NCBI GenBank assembly: GCA_001695595.3
Contig: MBPM02000021.1
Coordinates: 186,001 to 250,000 of the forward strand
DNA: 64,000 bases
Direction of reading: 5' to 3'
From: Plasmopara viticola
Lineage: Eukaryota; Oomycota; Peronosporomycetes; Peronosporales; Peronosporaceae
Part shown: piece by piece, positions 1 through 10,044 of the stretch
How positions within the stretch are numbered: the first letter of the stretch is position 1
How the letters are laid out: every line of letters starts with the position of its first letter
The notes under the pieces: model-generated
Told to the model about the DNA's origin: nothing
Databases searched by the model: none
What the model saw: the letters and a program-made list of their open reading frames with translations, nothing else
Position numbers and translations under genes: made by a program

Positions 1-2038
1 GTGCAAGGTCATGAAAGTGCCGGATCTGTCGACACAGGCGCGGCAAGTACGCGAGATCTTGTCGTGGCTGTGCTTCGTCGTGCGGCACGACGTCGAAATC
101 CGCGAGTTGCAACGGCTGGAGCGTGGCAAGAAACGTGGACGTGTCAAAGCGTAGCGAGGCCGCAAAGGCCGTAAAGTCCCGCGCCAACGCCTCGGCCGAC
201 GCCATGGCATCGGCCACGTGCTGCTGCACGCTCGTTTTGGCGTGCTCGAGCGCCGTGAGCCATTCCCACCGTCCATCGCGTTCACGACTCAAGTCAAGCA
301 GTGGGCGTCGCTCCACGGCCAAGAGCGTCAGGACGTCGCACTCGAGGCGATCGAGTTCGTGAACTGTACTCACAATGGCATCCAGCGGGTCGACCAAAGC
401 GGCCGTCACGTCTTGCACCGACGGCGTGACAACGACCTCGTCCTGCACCAAGGCCAGTTGAAGGCGAAACAAGGGCCGCGGCCCGGTCACGGGCTGTACA
501 CTGGGCTTGGCGGCGAGTGCGTCGTCCACGTTGCTCGCCGTGCACCGTCGTACAAAGCGCATCCAGTCGTGGATCGATTGCTGGACGACGTGACGCCATT
601 GCGCGGCGAGCCGCAAGTGGAGGCCCGTGAGGAGCCGCTTCAATCGACTCTGGTCGTACACTTTTAGATCCGAGACAAAGAGGTCAAAGTGGTCTTGGAG
701 TTTGTCAATGATCGTGTCGACGACAGCCCGCCGCCACTCGATGACGAATCGCTCGGCCACTTGATTGCTATGCGTCGCTTGCAACGCTTGGAAATCCAAG
801 ACCCGAAACGGGCGCTGGGCAGTGCCCGCGGCAGCCGGATCGTCGTCGCGCCACACGAGGCGCACCGTGTGAAACGTCTTTTCCCACCCTGCGTACAGCC
901 GTCGCAAGATGGCAAGCAACGGGGGGGACGCAATGTACAAGAGCGTCTTGAGCCGTTGCCGATTGCCGTCAAAGTCGTGCGTTGGCACTGCGACTTTTCC
1001 ATACACTTTGGTGACCGGCACGTCCAGCGCGAGCCGTGCAAAACGGGCTTGCCACGCCGGATCCTGTCGGAGTTTCATCAGGACTGCCGTCTTTTTCAAA
1101 CTGCGTAGATATGCGGCAATCGCTGCGTCCGTGAGTTGTCGCAAGAGAGACGCCGCGGGGTGGCCGTCGACGACGGCGACGCGTGCCGGCAAGCCGGCCA
1201 CGACGCGTGCATGGATGCGTTCCAAGGTCGCGCGTGGCATGCCACGAAAGCGGGACGGGTCTTGGCGCGTGACGCACGCGTCGAACCGAGCCCACGCCTT
1301 TGCTTGGGCTTGCCGCGCTCTTGCTGCTGCGACGCGGTGGGCAAACCCGTCGACGGCCTCGGTGTCAAAGCTAAGATTGATCCGATGCACGTACTTCTCG
1401 ACGTCTGAGCCTTGGAATTGAATCAAGTATTGCTCTCGCGCGGCGTGGTAGTGCAAGACGGTGCACGGTCGCCATTGCCATTCCTGCTGCGTATAATACA
1501 GCGACTGGCCCGTCCGGGTCGTCGCCAGCCACTCGGACGGGGAATGCGTTTCGTACTCGTGACTATCAAAGCGATGCAATGGAAACAAGGACGGATCGAG
1601 CGGCTCAGTCGGTTCGTCCTCGAGTGCCACGCCCTCCTTGGCCTCGTTAAGTGGCAATAATGGCGTCACGGGAAGCTTGAACGGACGACAGGGGCCTGGA
1701 AACCGGCGGACGGGCGCGGCTGCCGTCAGTGCCTGGTGCTGCTTTCGTCGCTCGTGCTCGGCCACGACTTCCTGCGCTAATTTCCATCGATACGGACGAT
1801 TGTGATGATCCACGCGTCGTGCGTCGGCTTGACAAACGGGTGGACCAGGCAAGGGCGTTGCCGCCGCGTGGCGACTCGCACGCACGGCGGCCGTCGCGCG
1901 CGTCTGCTGCACCCGCCGCTCCTTGTCCTTGCGGTGCTGCTTGTGCAGTCGAAACCGTGCTTCCAGGTCGTGTTGGCGCGCAAGGACCGCGGTCGCGTCC
2001 TCGGTCCCCAACGAGCCATCGCGCGGCGACTGGGCCAT
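1..2038 (-). CDS. Axonemal-type dynein heavy chain, N-terminal tail (partial)
   Basis: One frame stays open for 679 codons on the minus strand from an ATG at 2038 to the window edge, so the gene continues to the left. The first ~100 residues are basic and charged. A block near residues 180-240 contains YYTQQEWQWRPC and VEKYVHRINLSFDTE, followed by FAHRVAAARAAQAKAW. A V..YVHRINL.F block followed by FA.R...A resembles my recollection of DNAH1-type inner-arm heavy chains. Further along come WMRFVRRCTASNVDD and GPRPLFRLQLAL, typical of the dynein stem before the linker. The AAA+ motor would lie outside the window. Dynein heavy chains are microtubule motors of the flagellar axoneme. GC content is high and no intron is needed. 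Family assignment is fairly secure; the DNAH1-like subtype is inference. Confidence 0.62.
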   Translation of the reverse strand, partial: MAQSPRDGSLGTEDATAVLARQHDLEARFRLHKQHRKDKERRVQQTRATAAVRASRHAAATPLPGPPVCQADARRVDHHNRPYRWKLAQEVVAEHERRKQHQALTAAAPVRRFPGPCRPFKLPVTPLLPLNEAKEGVALEDEPTEPLDPSLFPLHRFDSHEYETHSPSEWLATTRTGQSLYYTQQEWQWRPCTVLHYHAAREQYLIQFQGSDVEKYVHRINLSFDTEAVDGFAHRVAAARARQAQAKAWARFDACVTRQDPSRFRGMPRATLERIHARVVAGLPARVAVVDGHPAASLLRQLTDAAIAAYLRSLKKTAVLMKLRQDPAWQARFARLALDVPVTKVYGKVAVPTHDFDGNRQRLKTLLYIASPPLLAILRRLYAGWEKTFHTVRLVWRDDDPAAAGTAQRPFRVLDFQALQATHSNQVAERFVIEWRRAVVDTIIDKLQDHFDLFVSDLKVYDQSRLKRLLTGLHLRLAAQWRHVVQQSIHDWMRFVRRCTASNVDDALAAKPSVQPVTGPRPLFRLQLALVQDEVVVTPSVQDVTAALVDPLDAIVSTVHELDRLECDVLTLLAVERRPLLDLSRERDGRWEWLTALEHAKTSVQQHVADAMASAEALARDFTAFAASLRFDTSTFLATLQPLQLADFDVVPHDEAQPRQDLAYLPRLCRQIRHFHDLA

Positions 2039-2209
2039 GGTCGGCGATCTTTAAACGGCGCGACCGTTAATGTACCCAAAACTTTGGGTCTTTCCCTTTG
2101 ACAGAAAAAGACCCATTTTCCTACTTCTAGTCAGCGTGGACCTTAACTATTGTCTGTCTTTTTTTTTTGTGTATGTTTGTGTTTTTTTTACATTTTCTTC
2201 CCTCGCCCC
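2039..2209. promoter_or_regulatory. Short divergent intergenic region between dynein and PDZ genes
   Basis: Only 171 bp separate the two divergent start codons, so both promoters must lie here or overlap. On the plus strand CATTTTCTT at 2191-2199 fits the oomycete flanking promoter region consensus (CAWTTTNYY), just 11 bp before the PDZ gene ATG and preceded by long T runs. No matching initiator was seen for the dynein side. Function is inferred from position. Confidence 0.35.
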
Positions 2210-2875
2210 ATGGACTCGCGGGCGTCGACGTGTGCGAGTTTTCTCTCGAACGACGGGAGCGACGACTTGGTCGTGCGGTTTCAATGGGAAGGCGAAGCGA
2301 TTGGGCTCGAATTGATGCGCGACGCGACGGCTACGGGTCGGTATACCGTCGAGTGGGGCGTCCAACCCCTTGGCGTGACGTTGGGCATTGAAGAAACGTC
2401 GCGCCTCGTGATCGTCACGCGGTCGACGCGGTCGGACGTGCACGTGGGCGACGTGGTCGTGGCAGCCAATGGCCACGACATTACCGAAGCGACGCTCGCG
2501 GCGTCCATGGCGGCGCTCAAGCAAGCGCATGCAATGGGCGCGAGCGTGTCGTTTGTCTTTGCGCCGCCCCCACCGCCCGTGCAAGTGAAAAAGTGCACGG
2601 GGGCGCTCAAAGACGCGGGCGTGGACGCGAGCTTTGAGTTGCGGTACGTGGATGGACGCGTCGTGCGGTACCTCGACATGCGGGAGCTCCACATTCTCAT
2701 TAGCAACTCGCACAAACCCTGTACGATGGCGTTTGTCCAGCCAAAGGAAAAGGGGTTTTATAGCGGGCTCCAACGACAGGAACAGCAACGACGGAAGCAT
2801 CAGCACGTGAGTCAAGTGGCGGCGACGACCGCGGGCTTGGCCTTAGCCGCCGCGGTCGTGGTCAACATGACGTAG
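2210..2875 (+). CDS. PDZ-domain protein with C-terminal membrane segment
   Basis: The ATG at 2210 is chosen over the in-frame ATG at 2150 because the extra residues would be translated from a T-rich stretch that looks like promoter. The protein is 221 aa. Residues ~45-110 form a PDZ-like domain: a carboxylate-loop-like PLGVTLG, then RLVIVTRS, then DVHVGDVVVAANGHDI, which is the usual strand-turn of PDZ domains (GD.I..vNg..). A proline run (PPPPP) follows. A second segment around VRYLDMRELHILIS has no recognised fold. The C-terminus has a 19-residue hydrophobic Ala/Val-rich stretch (TAGLALAAAVVVNM) that could be a tail anchor. PDZ domains bind C-terminal peptides, so this is probably a membrane-tethered adaptor. 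No partner can be named. Single exon, intact. Confidence 0.7.
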   Translation: MDSRASTCASFLSNDGSDDLVVRFQWEGEAIGLELMRDATATGRYTVEWGVQPLGVTLGIEETSRLVIVTRSTRSDVHVGDVVVAANGHDITEATLAASMAALKQAHAMGASVSFVFAPPPPPVQVKKCTGALKDAGVDASFELRYVDGRVVRYLDMRELHILISNSHKPCTMAFVQPKEKGFYSGLQRQEQQRRKHQHVSQVAATTAGLALAAAVVVNMT

Positions 2876-3480
2876 GGACGCGACGAAGGTTGCAAGGGCC
2901 CGGTCAAGGTAGAGAAGGGATTGGAGTAGTGCACACGAAAGCGTTTCTTTTAAGTTGTTGCAAGTTTTTTTGCGTGAGATAGTTTCCTTGATGCCGGTGT
3001 AAAACTTTTTTAGATAAAGCAGTCTGATGGCATGACGAATGATTGCTCTAAGGCACGGTCTTTTAAAGCCTTTCTCTCTTGTTGTAATGTCTCTTCTCGA
3101 TGCACTTTGGTAACTTTATCAACCTTTTCCGGTTTAAGCAGCATGGTACCTTTGCATCGCACCGCCTTCTCTCGCTCGATTGACCGCACGATGATGGACT
3201 TGATTACGGCTATTGTTGGTAAGGCCACGAAGTTGTCGACTGCCGTCACAGAAAAGCTTTGTATAATTGTGCGCAGTAGAAGGCAAAGTGTTCTAGCGCC
3301 TCGTCAATATTGACCTTAAAAAGATCAAGTCCTCCTGGGTAATGGTATTAGTTTTCATTGGGAATTTGCCATGCAGATGACGCTGGCAAGATAGGTGCAT
3401 GTGCAGTTGAAAAAGCCTTAAGCGTAGATGATCGAGGCCTAGGTACTTAGCGACGTAAAGGCGCTAGAAATTATTGCCAA
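2876..3480. other. Intergenic spacer with no convincing gene
   Basis: AT-richer spacer after the PDZ gene. A minus-strand ORF at 3010-3249 has a charged stretch (VDKVTKVHREETLQQERKAL) faintly like a Copia gag N-terminus, but the match is too weak to call. Confidence 0.3.
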
Positions 3481-5240
3481 AGAAGTAGCAATTAAGGACC
3501 ATTACGACATGGGACACGTTGCACGACTTCTTCACCCCTGAGCGTTGCACGGATGTCGATGACTTGCCGCCCCTATGGCCATAACATTGATAAAAGCGTG
3601 GAAATGATTAAGCACCTGGCCAATTTTGATGCGCTAGATGTTGGACTGCAGACTATTATAGAGCCACTTTGTGAGGCTCGCCAGCTCGTGAGTTTGCTGA
3701 GCGATCTCCCCTCAGACTACACAGTCATCTCGTCAATTGTAGAGAGCTATGACAACGTTGAGCTGATTGCGGCCTTTGAGTGGGAGACTGAGCACCTCGA
3801 CAAGAAAGATATTACGGAGCGCGCACTTAAGGTAAGCGCAGGACGTTTAAAAAGAGACTAAAGCAATGGTGGAACGGGAATGATTGAAGGAGAGACGGTA
3901 ATTAATCTGAAGGCGAGTGCTTTAAGAGTGGCCAAATTGAACACTTTAAGCGGGAGCGTCAGAAGCGGAACGGCAGGTGCTGTGTATGCTGCTGGTGAGC
4001 AATAGTGAGATGAATGACTGGCTCAACGACAGGAGGATATTTTGCCTCATCAAAGTAATCGCTTCGATTACAAAGTATCAGTCGCCGGACCAGTGGTCAC
4101 AATCGCAAAATGTAAGAAGCTGCGGGTGGCGGGTAGAAATACGGTCAAGCTCATTAATTTGGACAGCTTGAGCATCAAGATGGTTGAGGTACTGCACAAT
4201 TCAGGGTTTGACGGACGTCTATTGTCAGTTTGAAATCTAGCAGAATGTGGCATATAAGTGAGATATGTGGGCTCCTTCAGCATCAATTAGAGTACACGGC
4301 GAGCAAATTCTAAAGACAAATATGCTTGCAAAGCATAATTCTGGTAAGTTAGCTCTACAAGATCTGTTTGCCCCAAAAAAGAAAGCGACTTTTTTCCTAT
4401 ATCTTAGGGCCGCCAAACCAATGTGACATTTTCCATTTTTCTATAGTGTGGATATTTACTACTCAGCTTGTCAAATATGTTAAAGTCCACATTTTATTTG
4501 CCTGGAGTACGGGAATCTTTACATATTTGCATGTCATAAATTTAGTTTCAATCGACAGATGCTGTTCCAACTAGCCCATATGTAGTGAAACCAAGTAGCA
4601 AAAAAGCTTACGCGATATCAGAATAAACTTGGTCATTGAACTTATGTATTTGATTGGGATACACGCTCGGACATCGCTGCTGTAGCAGGAAAATTGAGCT
4701 GGCTTACGTCCTTCTTTTAACCAACGCACCAGGTAGACCCAAAACGTGTGCTCTTGTATCTTTAAGCGACTAAAAAGCCGAAACGACTTTGGTGTGTGCT
4801 CGGCTGTAGAGTGGGCAGAAGTCAATTAATCAAGAAGTAGCATAAGCGGCTATGCTATGGTGATAAAGACGGAAGCTTTCGTTGCAAGAGCAAGAAGAGG
4901 CGGACGGTGGCATTATATTCAAAGAATGGCGCTACTTGAGGTGACGCGAAAGGAATGTGGCTCGAAATATTTTTAGTGGCAAGCGATTGTGCAGCTGAGA
5001 TAAATGGAGATAAACAAGGCGCCATTGCGTTGATCAAGATATTGGAGTCCCACAAGCGCACCAAGCACATCAATAGTTTTTACCACTCTGTGGGCGCGAA
5101 GGGGTAAGCCGACCAAATGCTGCTCGCCGACCGACGTGCTGGCGAACATCTATACGAAGGAAATATCTGCGGTGCAAAATATAGTTCTACGAAACAAGGT
5201 CAAGTTTTAGATAGTCGTGCGCAGTGGAAGACAAAATACT
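3480..5240 (+). mobile_element. Ty1/Copia retrotransposon remnant, plus strand
   Basis: Fragments appear in the order gag, protease/pre-integrase, RNase H, in several frames. At 3553-3861 a 102-aa piece has the Copia gag (UBN2) pattern: LVSLLSDLPSDYTVISSIVE followed by an acidic VELIAAFEWETEHL. At 4042-4233 FDYKVSVAGPVV ... LHNSGFDGRLLSV fits the protease to pre-integrase segment (VLHvP.l..nLLSV). At ~4995-5160 GDKQGAIALIKILESHKRTKHIN, followed after a frameshift by DQMLLADR, is the conserved end of Copia RNase H (NQGAL.L.kNP..H.RTKHId ... T..m.AD). Integrase and reverse transcriptase are deleted or unreadable. Many frameshifts and stops show it is long dead. No LTRs were identified. Confidence 0.6.
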
Positions 5241-5249
5241 AAGTGAATA

Positions 5250-6310
5250 TAGTTTATCTTTATTCACTAGCCTGTAGTACTCTGAGCTTATCTTTTTTTT
5301 ACGTCGTCATTGCCTTACCGGTATTGGTCATCAACATGTCCGTAATCTTGTGTCTTCACATAATTGTTTGTTGTGACACATTTATGGGTATAGTAAAAAC
5401 GATCGTCCTCATCGCTAATCCTATACACAATCGAATCAAACGCCACTTGCCTAAAACCGGTATCAAGGTCATTTACTGCCGAGGGCATTCGTCAGCGCTT
5501 CTTCAATTTGCTCACCGTCGAGATGTACTTGACCACAATGTTGTTTCAGGCTTCCTTCTCTTCTGGTGAAGTCGTAACAGATGCTTAACTGCTTGCTTCA
5601 AGCATTATATCAAGCCGTGCTTGCAAGTCCGCTTAAAATTACCGTAGCTCCCACTCGTTCATGACCAAACGGATTTGATTGAGTACATAAAATTTGAGCC
5701 ATGTACTCTATTTCGGCAACTACCAGCAAAGCGCCAACGTCCACTGCTATTTTGGATTAAATATTAAGAAACGCGTCAGCTATGTGTCGCATACGCGATA
5801 TTTGAACGCGTACATCTCGTGATAAACATCAAATATCAAGAAAGGTACTTGTATAGCTTTGACTGCAAAACAATTCATTCGCTGTCCGGCGTTGGTGATT
5901 ACATCTTCGACAGTTTCGGGTCACAATTACTTGAATTTAAAGTTTACTCGGCGTCCTGATGGTACAATCTGCTACCACGTCGTAAATGTATCACGGACCA
6001 TACGCGTGCTACGATCATAATCGATCTTCATCTAAAAATTAAAGCTGGTCTTGAGTGCTGCTTCCACACCTTGCTCTTCTTGGGAAGAATGATTAAGTCG
6101 TCAACGTACAGGTAAATAAAGAAAGAGTTGACATATTTGCCCTTGACATAGACGCACTGATCTGCTCCGGTACTTCCAAGATGTATTTGCAGAACACGGC
6201 ATCCGTATTCACGCAGACTATTCATCAGCCTAGCCAGGTAGGCTATAGTTTCGATATTGGAATACCAATAGACACTTCCATGTACATCTTTTCCTTAAAA
6301 TCACTGTTCA
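5250..6310 (-). mobile_element. Ty1/Copia reverse transcriptase remnant, minus strand
   Basis: The minus-strand segment 6225-6028 reads GADQCVYVKGKYVNSFFIYLYVDDLIILPKK, the Copia reverse transcriptase active-site block (D.CvYv......i.lYVDDlii; catalytic YVDD intact). Upstream coding sequence is lost. The downstream part (5250-5990) is degenerate, with no recognisable RNase H. It faces the remnant at 3480-5240, so at least two insertions are involved. Confidence 0.55.
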
Positions 6311-6326
6311 ATTAGCTGCCGACCTA

Positions 6327-6652
6327 ATGTAATGTAATGTATTACGTTATCGCGTTGCCAAGTTATGCACGTGCTAGGCTCTATGGCTAGTCCACGGCAT
6401 AGAGTGGTGTCCGCATAGGTCGGGTCTCGTTCGGCGGGCAGTGCAGCCAGCACCGAGGTCGTGAGGGTCTACCATTATTTTGTGTAGTTCTGACTTGGTA
6501 AGAGCCCAGGTGGCGCCCTGGTGCTGGAGACCGTCGCGTCGAGGGTGAGACTCGTTAGAGACCTGCAGATGCCCGAGAGCACCTGCCCGAAGTGCGCAAG
6601 CATTTAGCCCCCGCGCTTGGAAGGAGGGCGTCACCCCAACCTTTTCCAAGCT
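6327..6652 (-). mobile_element. Short internally deleted LINE (copy A) with 11-bp TSD
   Basis: A 326-bp element whose 3' end (low coordinate) carries a pentamer tail, read on the plus strand as repeated TAATG, next to TATTACGTTATCGCG. It is flanked by a perfect direct repeat CTGCCGACCTA at 6316-6326 and 6653-6663. The 5' ~140 bp matches the 5' end of the longer copy at 40308-41452. The 3' ~160 bp matches that copy's extreme 3' region. The endonuclease and reverse transcriptase between them are missing. Copies at 11304-11596 and 28589-28915 share the same joins. Confidence 0.85.
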
Positions 6653-6764
6653 CTGCCGACCTACTTATACATTAATTAATAATTTCATATGTCGATAGTT
6701 CAATGAAATTACTTAAAAATGGTGTAGGAGTCATGTAATACCTGCCGACCATCAGTTGGTCGTC

Positions 6765-9086
6765 ATGGGCAAGAAGAACAATGGCTTGAAGCGGAAGGCC
6801 GGTCACATGGGGTTTCAAGCAGGCGAAATCGCATTCATCGAGGATGAGATGGCAGCATTGGCAGCCGAGTATGGGTTGGAGGTGGACAAAGACGTGGCCA
6901 GCCACGTGCAGCAGCGCAAGCAGAGCAAAAAGACGCGACGACGGCAGATCCTTGGCGACGCTAACGGCAGGCAAAAAATCGAAAATCAGCATTTAAATCA
7001 ACATGATACCGGTACAATCCGACTTATAGAAGCCAAGCGCCATCTGGTGAAGGCTGAAGACATCGAAGACGCACACAGCTACGTGCTGAAGCGTCTGACT
7101 ATCATACTGCCGGACACTTGTGCTTTGAGAGCCTGTGGAGTGCCTGGTTGTACCTGTGCCAATGGCTCAAGGTCTCTCGGCTTGCAAGAGAGAGATCCTT
7201 GTGACAAGATCCAGTACCCGATCGAGAATGCCCAGTGTCTGAAATGCAAACACGGAGTGCTGCAACACGCCATAGTGCTGAGAGAAGATGCAGATCTTAC
7301 TGCTGCATTGCCCAGTGGCGGCCAGAGATTGCTCCAGACTCTTTTTCAGATGATTCGGCTTGCACGAACCAGTGCGAGTATCTTTAAAAGCCGCATGTGG
7401 ACCAAGTCCGCTCTCGAGCGGCTGGAAGGTGTGCTGACACACCTCAAGAAGCAATATGCAACAGGAGGCACGCACAATGGTCAAAAGTCGGCAAGTCAAG
7501 TGCACGAGGAACGGCAGCTGCTTGCAACCCTGCACGCACAGCTACGCAAGGCACGGCAAACCGTTAAATCCGCGTCGCGCGAGAAGCTGCCAATCGCTCT
7601 CGCGTGTATTTGCGACCAAATGTACTTTCAAACGTATTACGCTGCACTCGTGCTCTATGGTCGCGCGTGTGACGCTGTGCCTTCACCCGAAAAGTATTTC
7701 AACGAACTTGAACGCTTTACACCCGCCAGTACGTCACAATTTGAAGCGTTCTTAACCAACGAATTGTCGGGTCCAGACGTACCGATTCGCGTGCTCAAGT
7801 CCTTAGCACTTCCGCTTACTACGCCATTGTCGCGCGGTAAAGGTGCGCAAGAAGAAAAGAACCCGCTGTTGGCGATCTTTCACGCTCGACTGCGTGAAGG
7901 CGTGCGTCTGTTTTACGAAGAAGGAGTTGGCATGGACGGCGAGATGGAGGCTGTTCTCTCGGCATCAAAAGGATGTGAAGGGGCTAAAGCTCAAAAGAGC
8001 AGGAAAAAATCACACAAAAAGCCTTTTCGCCGTGAAAGGAGTAATGTTGCTCCAAGTGACGCGACATTGTCATCGTTGGAGGAAATGCCTTGCTACCCGC
8101 TCTTGGCACAATGGCGCGACAATTGCCGCGATTGGTGCTGTCACTTGTTTGCGTACGCCACACCAACTCGGGAAGCGCTGGATGTGATGGCAAAGTACGG
8201 TCCCATTGTCGAAGTAGGAGCTGGTACAGGATACTGGAGCTCACTGCTGCACCGCGCCGGCGTGGATGTTGTTGCATTTGACAAAACCCCACCGTGTGCA
8301 GAGGATGCACAAGCAAATGCTTACCACGGCCGTGTCCCGCCCTTCTGCTCCATCCAACGTGGCGGCCCTGAACTCCTTGGTCGGCATGACATGGCAAAAC
8401 GTAGCTTGTTTCTCTGCTATCCACCGCCGGGTGATGCGATGGCTGTCCGCTGCATCCAGTTGTTTCAAGGGGACGTGGTGTTGCATGTCGGGGAGTGGCA
8501 GGGCGATACGGGCGATTGCCGCTTTGAACGTGAACTCCAACGACAGTTTGTCGTGGTGCAAAACGTCTTGTTGCCCAATTGGGGCAATTCGGCTTACGAA
8601 TTGACAGTGTGGCGTCGAAAGGCAACGGAGGTGGAAGCAGTGGCTTGGCAAGCGACGAGTTGCTTCTATTGTGACAAAACGATGCAAGAGGCTCTGAAGG
8701 AGAGTGAGTCCCTGCGACGATGCGTGGTGTGCAAGACAAATGTCTACTGCTCATCAACTTGTGCAAGACAAGATGCATTAGGACACGCTGCTGAGCATGC
8801 TAAGCGTCTGGTATTTCTGGAAGAACCTTCATCGGACGAGATGTACGACCGCATTTTTGACAACGAAGCTTACTACCGCATCCTCAAGAAGCCTGACTTG
8901 GACAACACGGTCGTGGCTGCTGCAAACAATTGGCAAGCCTTGACTAAGAAGGATTCTGATTTGAACACTGGCCTTGATTTGATTAGCAACGACGACGGAG
9001 ATCCAATTGAGGACGCAATATCTGTCAAAAGAACTGCGTTTACCTTTGATTTTGGCGCATCGAATAATTCGATACGGCAAAGCTGA
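6765..9086 (+). CDS. Methyltransferase-like protein with C-terminal MYND-type zinc finger
   Basis: Intact single-exon ORF of 773 aa from the ATG at 6765. The N-terminus is very basic (KKNNGLKRKAG; QQRKQSKKTRRRQ), suggesting nuclear or nucleolar targeting. Residues ~120-165 hold a Cys cluster (CALRACGVPGCTC ... CLKCKHG) that may bind zinc. The central region is helical with a basic linker (KSRKKSHKKPFRRERS) near residue 415. Residues ~480-510 carry a class I Rossmann SAM site: VEVGAGTGYWSSLL (motif I), then VDVVAFDKTPP with an acidic residue at the end of strand 2. SLFLCYPPPGDAMA near 550 fits the motif IV position. Residues ~633-680 fit a MYND finger: CFYC, CVVC, YCSSTCARQDALGHAAEH. The substrate is unknown. 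The fold calls are secure; enzymatic activity is inference. Confidence 0.72.
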   Translation: MGKKNNGLKRKAGHMGFQAGEIAFIEDEMAALAAEYGLEVDKDVASHVQQRKQSKKTRRRQILGDANGRQKIENQHLNQHDTGTIRLIEAKRHLVKAEDIEDAHSYVLKRLTIILPDTCALRACGVPGCTCANGSRSLGLQERDPCDKIQYPIENAQCLKCKHGVLQHAIVLREDADLTAALPSGGQRLLQTLFQMIRLARTSASIFKSRMWTKSALERLEGVLTHLKKQYATGGTHNGQKSASQVHEERQLLATLHAQLRKARQTVKSASREKLPIALACICDQMYFQTYYAALVLYGRACDAVPSPEKYFNELERFTPASTSQFEAFLTNELSGPDVPIRVLKSLALPLTTPLSRGKGAQEEKNPLLAIFHARLREGVRLFYEEGVGMDGEMEAVLSASKGCEGAKAQKSRKKSHKKPFRRERSNVAPSDATLSSLEEMPCYPLLAQWRDNCRDWCCHLFAYATPTREALDVMAKYGPIVEVGAGTGYWSSLLHRAGVDVVAFDKTPPCAEDAQANAYHGRVPPFCSIQRGGPELLGRHDMAKRSLFLCYPPPGDAMAVRCIQLFQGDVVLHVGEWQGDTGDCRFERELQRQFVVVQNVLLPNWGNSAYELTVWRRKATEVEAVAWQATSCFYCDKTMQEALKESESLRRCVVCKTNVYCSSTCARQDALGHAAEHAKRLVFLEEPSSDEMYDRIFDNEAYYRILKKPDLDNTVVAAANNWQALTKKDSDLNTGLDLISNDDGDPIEDAISVKRTAFTFDFGASNNSIRQS

Positions 9087-9435
9087 TGGCAAGCAGCATA
9101 AATACACACATATTTTGGTATTTGAGCCCATTTACGATTAAATGTCCGAGCTCCGGCACATGATATAGCATGTACGCAAACCTTAGTATTTATTTCTGAC
9201 TTTGAGCCCTCTTGTGAAATTGTTCAAGTGTCGTGTCAATAGAACAAGATATTGGTACCGTAGTGTCAGATTTATCGCTTATTTAATGGAAAATTGGATG
9301 TTTCTCGCTATTTTCTGTGACATTTGTTCTCTTTATTGTAGGTAAATTTGATTAAAGTGGTCTGGATTTGCACCAATATCTTCATCAAATTGAGGAGGGC
9401 ATCGAATCTCCTCTTTATTCTCGATCTTTCCATCG
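9087..9435. other. Intergenic, no gene seen
   Basis: AT-rich 3' flank of the methyltransferase-like gene. No repeat or ORF of note. Confidence 0.4.
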
Positions 9436-9840
9436 AAAGTTAGCTGGAGTGCGCGGTGGGTGGGGAAGGGAGCGTGTTCCCCCGTCATATTCGCTCGGGA
9501 TGGGGATGTGAGTGCGCTCCAGAAGGCTATACATACCAATCAACGGTATCTCGAGCTTTTTTTGTTTCCGCTAAGCGCATTAACGCTGTACTCGGCGATG
9601 AAGAACGCCGCGTGGCCATACTGTAAAGAAATTGTGCCGGCAAGAGCGCTGAGTTTGAGGAGACGCGACAGTAATGGACGCTAGACGACGAGAAAGACTT
9701 CAAAGAGAAGCTATAGCCGAACTACAATGAGGTTCACATCTTGGTGAAACTCCCACAAGGAGTGGCCGATGAGAAATTCGCAATGGCTAATAGCGATACG
9801 TCCACACCACGCCAAGCACTCGAAATGTCGTTTTTGCGTG
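9436..9840 (+). pseudogene. Crinkler (CRN) effector N-terminal remnant 1
   Basis: The plus strand shows CRN N-terminal landmarks spread over two or more frames: ARDGDVSALQKAI (ubiquitin-like start of the LFLAK domain), then LTLYSAMK, a degraded version of the L.L[FY]LAKK translocation motif, and finally EVHILVKLPQGV, the end of the N-terminal module (usually HVLV..P). No C-terminal toxin-type domain was recognised after it, and stops and frameshifts break the reading frame. CRNs are secreted oomycete effectors acting in plant nuclei. This copy cannot encode a complete protein. Confidence 0.6.
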
Positions 9841-10044
9841 CAAAACGCCAATACTTTTCTCCACGTCCGCGCGATATTGATCTCGTTGGGGGTCCTTAAG
9901 TAAGCGCAATATTCACATTCGCTTTCTCATCCGAATGCTGCAGTCGGACTCTGTACTCTAGCAGTCATAGGACCATTCGCAAAGGTTAACCATAAATGTT
10001 CAACGGCAGAACCTCATTGGAATTTTTCGCAATTTGCGCCGTTG

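Noticed and set aside
2147..2815. Long minus-strand ORF (222 aa) opposite the PDZ gene
   Set aside because: Shadow ORF of GC-rich coding DNA; His/Arg-rich composition and no domain, while the plus strand has a clear PDZ domain.
7984..8778. 264-aa minus-strand ORF opposite the methyltransferase-like gene
   Set aside because: Antisense shadow with low-complexity Pro/His/Arg content; the plus strand carries conserved motifs.
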